Assembly: GCA_037903475.1 (NCBI GenBank)
Contig: JBAJFG010000111.1
Location: 3,038,001 to 3,102,000 of the forward strand
DNA: 64,000 nt
Origin: Ancylostoma caninum
Taxonomy: Eukaryota > Nematoda > Chromadorea > Rhabditida > Ancylostomatidae
Reading direction: 5' to 3'
Shown here: one piece after another, positions 58,201 to 64,000 of the stretch
Layout: each line of letters starts with the position of its first letter
Numbering within the stretch: position 1 is the first letter of the stretch
Translations under genes and position numbers: made by a program
Notes under the pieces: generated by a model
The model's database searches: none
Told to the model about the DNA's origin: nothing
What the model saw: the letters and a program-made list of their open reading frames with translations, nothing else

Positions 58201-61200
58201 CAGTGTTTTCTCAAGGATAAGCTGCTGATGCCAGCATCGACGATGGGCGGATCCCTACCTGGGCTGGGATTCATGAAACGATACCAAGCAAACCCAGGCT
58301 AGCAAACTAAGTTTTGCCGTCTGCACTCTCTTAGCAATACGTAGTCAGTACGATAACCAATCACGCTAGCCATCCTTGGTTTGCTTGGTTATCGTTTCAT
58401 GAATCCCAGCCCTGATGATGGTGAAACAACCCAGGAGTCGCCAGATCCAACGATGTAAATTGATGGTATGGCGCGCGGGACTGTGGCAACGATGGAGATT
58501 ACCGGCGATGGGCGGATCCTCATCAGATGATGGTGCAACATCCCAGGAGTCGCCAGATCCAACGATGTAAATTGATGGTATGGTGCGCAGGACTGTGGCA
58601 ACGATGGAGATTACCGACGATGGGCGGATGCCCATCAGATGATGGTGCAACATCCCAGGAGTCGCCAGATCCAGCGATGTAAATGATGGTGTCACCCGCT
58701 GGATTGTGGCAGCTATGGAGATGATGGAGCCGGACGCATCACTGTGCTCATCCTTGGGATAGGCCCACATATGTGTTGCGATGTCTTCTCATGGACGCAG
58801 CTAGTAAAAAGAATAAAGGTATGAGATCATAGTTCGCCTCAAAAAGGATGTAGAGGATGACACCCGCTCCCTTTTAAAACTCGACTGTGAACAGAATCAA
58901 TACTGATTACCCAAACATCTGCTGAAATGACATTCAATGTAACTATGGACATAAAATTCCATAAAGCACTCAAAATATGTCAGAACAAGCAAGGAACTAC
59001 TCAAAAAACCCATCTAGGGCCGGTTTGGAACCCCGAAAAGATTTAATTTAAGCGTCAGTTATGGTAGACGCACGGTCTCCAATCGCACGCCGCCATTCTG
59101 GAGTGTGTCTAGCTTGCAGCGCTCCAGAGTACGAATTCAATGCCTCATTTAGTCATAAGATTCACTCCTCTATTCCATTCACGTTCACTCCTCAACTTCA
59201 TCTTGTTGCAACTCACTGTCGCATAAGCGGAAGAAGTTTGAGAAAGGGTGTATGACACGAAGAACGATAGCTGACAATAGTCGGCTGCAATGAATCCGTG
59301 TGTCAATATCGCATGCGATTGTAACTCCGACCTCAGTTTGGAGAATGAGATTTACAGGCTCTACAGTCATATGTATATTATCTTCCTTTGCTGAGAATGG
59401 TTATGACTTAAGTAAACATAATTCAATAGACTGTCTGAGCATATAAAGCTAAATTTACATTGAAATGTGACACATAGTCACAGCAGGTTAATACGTTTTG
59501 TCCCAAACCTCATAATTCCACATCTACACTAGTCCTGATCAGAATGAAGTCTTTTTACCCTCGAAAAGGGTAGAACACTATGCGCACGGTGCGAAATAGG
59601 TGTGGCAACTTTCGCATGGGATGCGCGATGCACAGCAGGTAGCTGTCACGACCTATCGTTCTTCGTGACCACCAACCTTCAATAAACTTAAAACAGAATA
59701 GAAAAAAATCGGCAAAACCAGCGTTACATCACGTCTAGATCCATTAGTATAAAAATCTCTGAAATTTGAAGTGGCTGTCCTGTTGACTGTCTAATTACCT
59801 TCTTCTGTCAGGATTTATACTGTGCGGCTGCAGACAATCTTGAACTAAATGGGACTCCGAATCGAGCTGCTATTACGGTTATCGCCCAGGTTGCTACCTA
59901 TTATCCTTCTGTGTTGAACAAGGTGCATCATGTTATTTTAAATCTGCATGCCACCTCCAAACATGTCTTGCGTGCTTAAGGCTTTTCTCAGATGCATGGT
60001 TAACGTGCGGGACTCAGATGACATTACAAATCGACCGAGGCTTATCGGATCATTGAGTACATTGAAAGCGATTTGGCCTTTTCTTTCAGATCCTGGATGT
60101 TCTGTTACGCAGGAGAATATTAAAATAGTGAGTTCATCAGACATGACTTGTTTTGAAACTCTTGCGAATGGAATTTCATTACAGGTGATATGTAGCGTAC
60201 TTTGCTGTTTGCACTCCACTTTCAGCGAGGTTGTGGTACCCAGTATTGAACTGCTTGACAGAATCATGCTAGATCCGTTCCCGTGGGTTTTTACGGATCA
60301 CCGAAGTATTAAGAAGTGTACCTTTCACGGAATTGAAACTGTTGCAGTTGGTTCCATGATTTTATTCCGCTAAAATTTGATATAGCTCTGTCATTTCGAT
60401 CAAAACTCCCAAGTGCTGATCGTCCGTCCCGAACAGCCTCGCCTGTACAAAGTAAGTTCCATATAGCTTGTTTGCTAATTTCATACTGTTCGTTGTCATG
60501 CACCGTTGGCTCAGTGAATGAGTCGCTTCCGCCTTCTTCTCTCGGATCGATGATTGATGTGACAGAATCTACTGATGGCATTTGTGATTTTAATGTTCCT
60601 TTACTGCTGCCAGATCGTTCTGTGTGTCCTTCAACGAGCGGGAGTTCCGTGGGTTATAAAGCTTGCCCTCTCAAACTGTTTGATACGACATTTTATAGTA
60701 ATTCATTTTATAACCGAGCGCTTTCAGTCTCCCACCGTTGAGGATGAAATCATCGATCCACTCATCCATGCTGATTTGTACGAAGAGGTAACTAGGGCTG
60801 ATAAGTTGGGATTTGATTCTTTTCCCTCCTCACAGCCATCTAGTTCCACTGATGAGTCTCTCGGAATTCTCAAGCATCTTCCGCTGGATGTTTGTAGGTT
60901 CTTTCCAAGCGATTTGGAGTTGAATTTCGTTACCAGTATCATTCTTTCGTTCCAGGTGATTTGTCCGCCAACTGTTTCGTTTATTCGGCTGCTATGCTAG
61001 GGAAACGCTTCCTGCTGGCAGGGTTGAAAGGGCTCAAGAACGACCGAGACGTGCGGATATCGCATAAAATCCTAGCATTAAACTGTATTTCCACCATAGC
61101 AAAACACGAAAACCTGTCTAGGGCAACGTTGTTATTTGGTAGGCACTGGAATCTCATTCAGTATTTGCCAGCTGCAATAAATTAAGATTGTTTTTAGGTG

Positions 61201-62066
61201 ATTTCGAACAAAATCTCACGGAAGTTTCGAGGTTTATCCTACACGACGATGATCATCTCTGCGCTGCAACAGTGGCTTTTCTGTTCACCTTGGACAAATG
61301 CGAAACTTGTATTTGTGGTGAGACCCTGAACTTTTAGTTCCCTTGTTGCTTTTTTTTTTGGGTTGGAACAATTTTCTTTGATACATACAGCACATAAATC
61401 CTGAATTAGTTGTCGTGGAAGAACATCTTTTCTCGAGTGGTACTACCGTTTTCATCATTATTCGCGCTTTCATCTCTTTCTTGGGTTTCGGCTAATGCAT
61501 TTGCTTCCGAAGTGATGGTGGTTTTTTTAGATAACTCGCATAACTATAGAAGAGTAATGAGAGCATTCCAACCCATCAGAAAGCGTTCGGTCCTCCAAGC
61601 TGCCATCGGTCACCAGCATATCCTCGATGCTCTTGGTATTCTTCCAGAAGCTCTTCATCTAGCTACAACTGAAGTTTCGTCAACTTTTTTCTTATTGAAG
61701 GTTGGTTTTTTCCGTCTTGATTCTGATTTCTGGAAATATTTTCATTATTTTCTTTCTAGGTTACCTGCGCAGAATTCTTGAGCTCACTGAAGTGGAACAT
61801 GATCAAAAGTTCTATTAGAAAGGAGTGGCAGTCCAAATGCCTTATTGCCTACTTTAATCTTTTATTCTCCGAAGACTATAAGGTTACCCAAGCTGCACTC
61901 GGTGGACTAGAACAGTGAGTTTTCCGGCTCTGATTTGCAAACCTTAATTTGTGTACGAAGCAATTTCTGGTTGGTCACAAACGCCGACTTCACCGAGTAC
62001 TCCGGAGTTTTTGCCGCGCGAGTTCCAGATGATTTGATTTCTCTTGGGAAGAATTCCCTCCCTGCG
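55300..62066 (+). CDS. Huntingtin, N-terminal part (3' end outside or unresolved)
   Basis: HEAT-repeat scaffold protein. Sixteen exons join in phase: 55300-55388, 56705-56792, 56882-57001, 57075-57217, 57277-57424, 59812-59922, 59981-60127, 60185-60305, 60386-60451, 60515-60648, 60728-60893, 60956-61138, 61198-61317, 61531-61700, 61760-61914, 61961-62066; 689 codons. The start MAASKVERLERAINTLEAAL aligns with the human N17 amphipathic helix (E-K/R-L-x-K/R-A-x-x-S/T-L), but no Gln or Pro tract follows. Strong matches to the human N-terminal HEAT domain: CALRRLAHLVHFSKCNR, SLMKRPEEAIQNAI, TLKAIWPFL, a FLLAGLKGLKNDRDVRIS block before HKILALNC, VTCAEFL, and NFWLVTNADF. The Ser-rich unstructured linker is much shorter than in vertebrates. 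A 31-base exon near 61411 is optional. Sequence beyond 62.07 kb could not be joined; full-length huntingtin would need over 2,000 more residues. Confidence 0.88.
58267..58410. repeat. Inner inverted repeat of the intron-5 element
   Basis: Arms share GGATTCATGAAACGATA and CCAAGCAAACC in inverse orientation (58267-58306 and 58365-58410), separated by about 60 bases; capable of forming a hairpin. Confidence 0.7.
58411..58795. repeat. 112-bp tandem repeats inside the intron-5 element
   Basis: The phrase CAGGAGTCGCCAGATCCA recurs at 58432, 58544 and 58656, exactly 112 bases apart, with high identity between units. The right flank (GGAGCCGGACGCATCACTG) is also present at about 58150, so the array is bracketed by a longer direct repeat. 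Confidence 0.8.
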
Positions 62067-63600
62067 GTGAGTCATTTCTTCACACGCACTGTAATATTTA
62101 TTTATTTATTCATGCACAAATATTGCTTTCAAAAACAGTTATCGAGTCACAAGTTTGATGACACTTTCATGTCCATACACCACACATATAATGCCTGTGA
62201 CCTTTTTTTTGCAGCACCCTCATTAGCAAATTAATAGAAGAGAAGGAAAAGTTTCGCTCAAATTTCATGGTTTCCGCTTGCTGAGAGCAGTGTAAACTGC
62301 CATTTTCTTGAGTTATTCTAGGTTACTTCATGCTACACTTCATATTCTTGCAATTAAATGTATTGAGTTGGGGAACAAGTTCGTTCGGTTTTTTCATTGC
62401 CTTTTTTTTACTGACTTGAACTTCTTTTGATTGCATGTCATGGGCCATTTCGTACCAGTTGTTTTGGACTTTTTCCAATTTTGCAACTATGTACCTCTGT
62501 TCTCGCCAAACCTTTTTTTCTGTCGCATGGAATTTGATCCTTTAGTTCGACAAGAATACTCCTACTGCGCATATAGTCTGCTTCAGAGCAGGGGTAGTTG
62601 AGTATTTTTGCACATTGCCTGTTTTCTCCTCACAGTCCCCGTTTGCTGCACGCTTTTCGCGTTCTTTCTCTCTTTGGTCCTCTCTCCCACTACTGCCCCT
62701 TGTTAAACATCCTGTTTACCACTGTTGGACTTCAATCGGTGCAGCTGAGGCAGCTAGAGACGTCGGTGACTCCTTTATGGAGTGCAGGAGATAGAAGCGA
62801 CTATTGCCTAGGGTCTCCTCTAGATGTAAGGAAGATTCACCGCTGATGTCAACTCTCAACAACCAGTAAGTTTAGCCAGGGCTTTCCGTGCAAAACATAG
62901 TGTTCGATGTGAGGCGATCCTTCACATTGCCTCTGTTCCACTCCTCTGCTCAAATCCCACCAAGGAGATAGAATGGGAGTGGTTTCTAGTCTTAGCGATT
63001 CCACGGCCCGGAGCAATCGAATACCACTTATTTTGTCAATTTTTTAACACACTTCATGGATCTCACAAATTTTTCTCCATTTTCCTTTTTGGTATATGGG
63101 CAAATTTAGCCGAACCAACCTCATGTTTGATGACGAACGCCTCTTCACAGACCTCAAAGTAAAATTCGTGTATTCCACCGCCTAACATCTTATCCCTCTT
63201 GACAGGTTACAAATGTTCTATGCACGTTTGGTTGTCCTTAGACAAATGAGCAACACATCGTTTCGTCCACCAATGAAGCGAGGTGTCTTCCACAGCAGGT
63301 TTACTCGACTTCAATGATCAGAATACATGAATGTTAGTGCACTTCGTAGAGTTGAATCCGAGAATTGCATTCGTTGGTCGCAGAATATATGCGCTTGTGA
63401 CTGAATCAAATATATTCGGAGAAATATCCGAATATCCGAATAATTCATTCGTTCGATTTCTCATCGACAGTCTTATAATATGGATTATTCCAATAATTCG
63501 TTTGTCCGACTAAGGAAAATAGCGTTATTCGAACAGTTCGTTCAATTTCTTTGAAATTTTGGCAAATTCGAGGCATTGATTTATTTGACATGGACATTAT
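62067..63600. other. Unresolved region downstream of the last huntingtin exon
   Basis: Either a long intron or the start of sequence where exon recognition fails. An acceptor at 62214 followed by TLISKLIEEKEKFRSNFM is a possible next exon, but its phase does not match. T-rich sequence predominates; frequent TTTTTTT tracts make acceptor calls unreliable. Confidence 0.35.
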
Positions 63601-63607
63601 CATGATA

Positions 63608-64000
63608 CCGAGCCAGAGCGCCGCTTCGCGGCGCTCTGACTCGGACCTGTGTGCCACGTTACCTCCGGGCTAGGTAAACTCTGAAAAAAACTACCCCGAG
63701 CCAGAGCGCCGCTTCGCGGCGCTCTGACTCGNNNNNNNNNNNNNNNNNNNNNNNNNNNNNNNNNNNNNNNNNNNNNNNNNNNNNNNNNNNNNNNNNNNNN
63801 NNNNNNNNNNNNNNNNNNNNNNNNNNNNNNNCTCCGGGCTAGGTAAACTCTGAAAAAAAAGAGCCCCGAGCCAGAGCGCCGCTTCGCGGCGCTCTGACTC
63901 GGACCCGTAAGCCACGTTACCTCCGGGCTAGGTAAACTCTGAAAAAAAACATATTTCGTAATATGTGCTGCTTCGCGGCGCTCTGACTCGGACCTGTGTG
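63608..64000. repeat. 88-bp hairpin tandem array
   Basis: Units start at 63608 and 63696 (88-base period), again at 63866 after the gap, and a diverged one near 63950. Each unit begins with a long near-perfect hairpin, CCGAGCCAGAGCGCCGC-TTCG-GCGGCGCTCTGACTCGG, followed by CCACGTTACCTCCGGGCTAG, GTAAACTCTG and an A-run. The array runs to the window end. Confidence 0.9.
63732..63831. other. Assembly gap (100 N)
   Basis: A round 100-N gap placed inside the hairpin array, so its true length is unknown and more repeat units are probably missing. Confidence 0.98.

Larger units (their letters stand above)
57538..59132. mobile_element. 1.6-kb TIR element in huntingtin intron 5
   Basis: Inverted ends of about 70 bp: 57538-57607 begins GTACGGAGGGCTGCAAACTA, and the inverse of 59060-59132 begins GTACTCTGGAGCGCTGCAAG. 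Both continue with ACTCCAGAATGGC.GCGTGC and GACCGTGC. There is no transposase frame. The interior holds 112-bp tandem repeats and an inner inverted repeat. It accounts for most of the unusually long (2.4 kb) intron. The target duplication is not clear. Confidence 0.75.

Noticed and set aside
59253..59668. Short inverted repeat ACACGAAGAACGATAG / CTATCGTTCTTCGTGA in huntingtin intron 5
   Set aside because: Only about 14-15 paired bases, no target duplication; may be a small element but not supported enough to list.
63691..63915. Repeated peptide frame SESERREAALWLG on the minus strand
   Set aside because: It is a translation of the palindromic hairpin repeat and runs through the N gap; not a protein gene.
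1..64000. Bacterial, phage, CRISPR or viral content
   Set aside because: No operon structure, ribosome-binding sites, spaced repeats of CRISPR type or viral replication genes; gene structure is consistently nematode-like with introns.

Overview
The window looks like nuclear DNA of a clade V (strongylid or hookworm-like) nematode. The evidence is a UNC-84-type SUN protein, nematode-restricted families (GT92 and DUF1647 types), short introns ending in T-rich TTTTCAG-like acceptors, AG acceptors just upstream of start codons as in spliced-leader outrons, and TTAGGC telomere-like units inside a repeat. Genes consist of many small exons, so long open frames are poor guides; the models here were built by joining exons whose splice phases agree and whose products match known families.

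Layout. 1-14.3 kb is mostly non-coding, with a convincing single GT92-type exon (7.2 kb, +), a possible minus-strand membrane-protein 3' end overlapping that locus, and a possible small secreted protein (4.1-4.5 kb, -). 14.36-15.62 kb is a TIR transposon carrying tRNA-like and telomere-like modules; a second copy in the opposite orientation lies at 37.16-38.37 kb. A hAT-like MITE with a perfect 8-bp target duplication lies at 17.3 kb. 19.38-29.15 kb (+) is an unc-84 orthologue of about 26 exons. 30.25-34.94 kb (-) is a 9-exon type II membrane protein of the DUF1647 type. 39.16-41.08 kb (-) is a candidate 116-residue secreted cysteine-containing protein, with further unassigned coding-like exons at 41.1-43.7 kb. 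47.87-52.16 kb (+) is a complete arginase whose first intron holds, on the opposite strand, an intact 69-residue secreted peptide ORF. 52.6-54.7 kb has orphan coding-like exons and a double foldback repeat. 55.30 kb to at least 62.07 kb (+) is the N-terminal part of huntingtin, with an N17-like start, no polyglutamine tract, and a 1.6-kb non-autonomous transposon in intron 5. The window ends in an 88-bp hairpin tandem array broken by a 100-N gap.

The genes do not form an obvious pathway: nuclear-envelope LINC complex (unc-84), probable Golgi glycosylation (GT92, DUF1647), arginine catabolism (arginase) and a HEAT-repeat scaffold (huntingtin) are simply neighbours. The least described items are the nested secreted peptide, the small cysteine protein at 39-41 kb, the composite tRNA/telomere transposon and the terminal hairpin array. 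All family calls were made by reading the sequence, without database searches.
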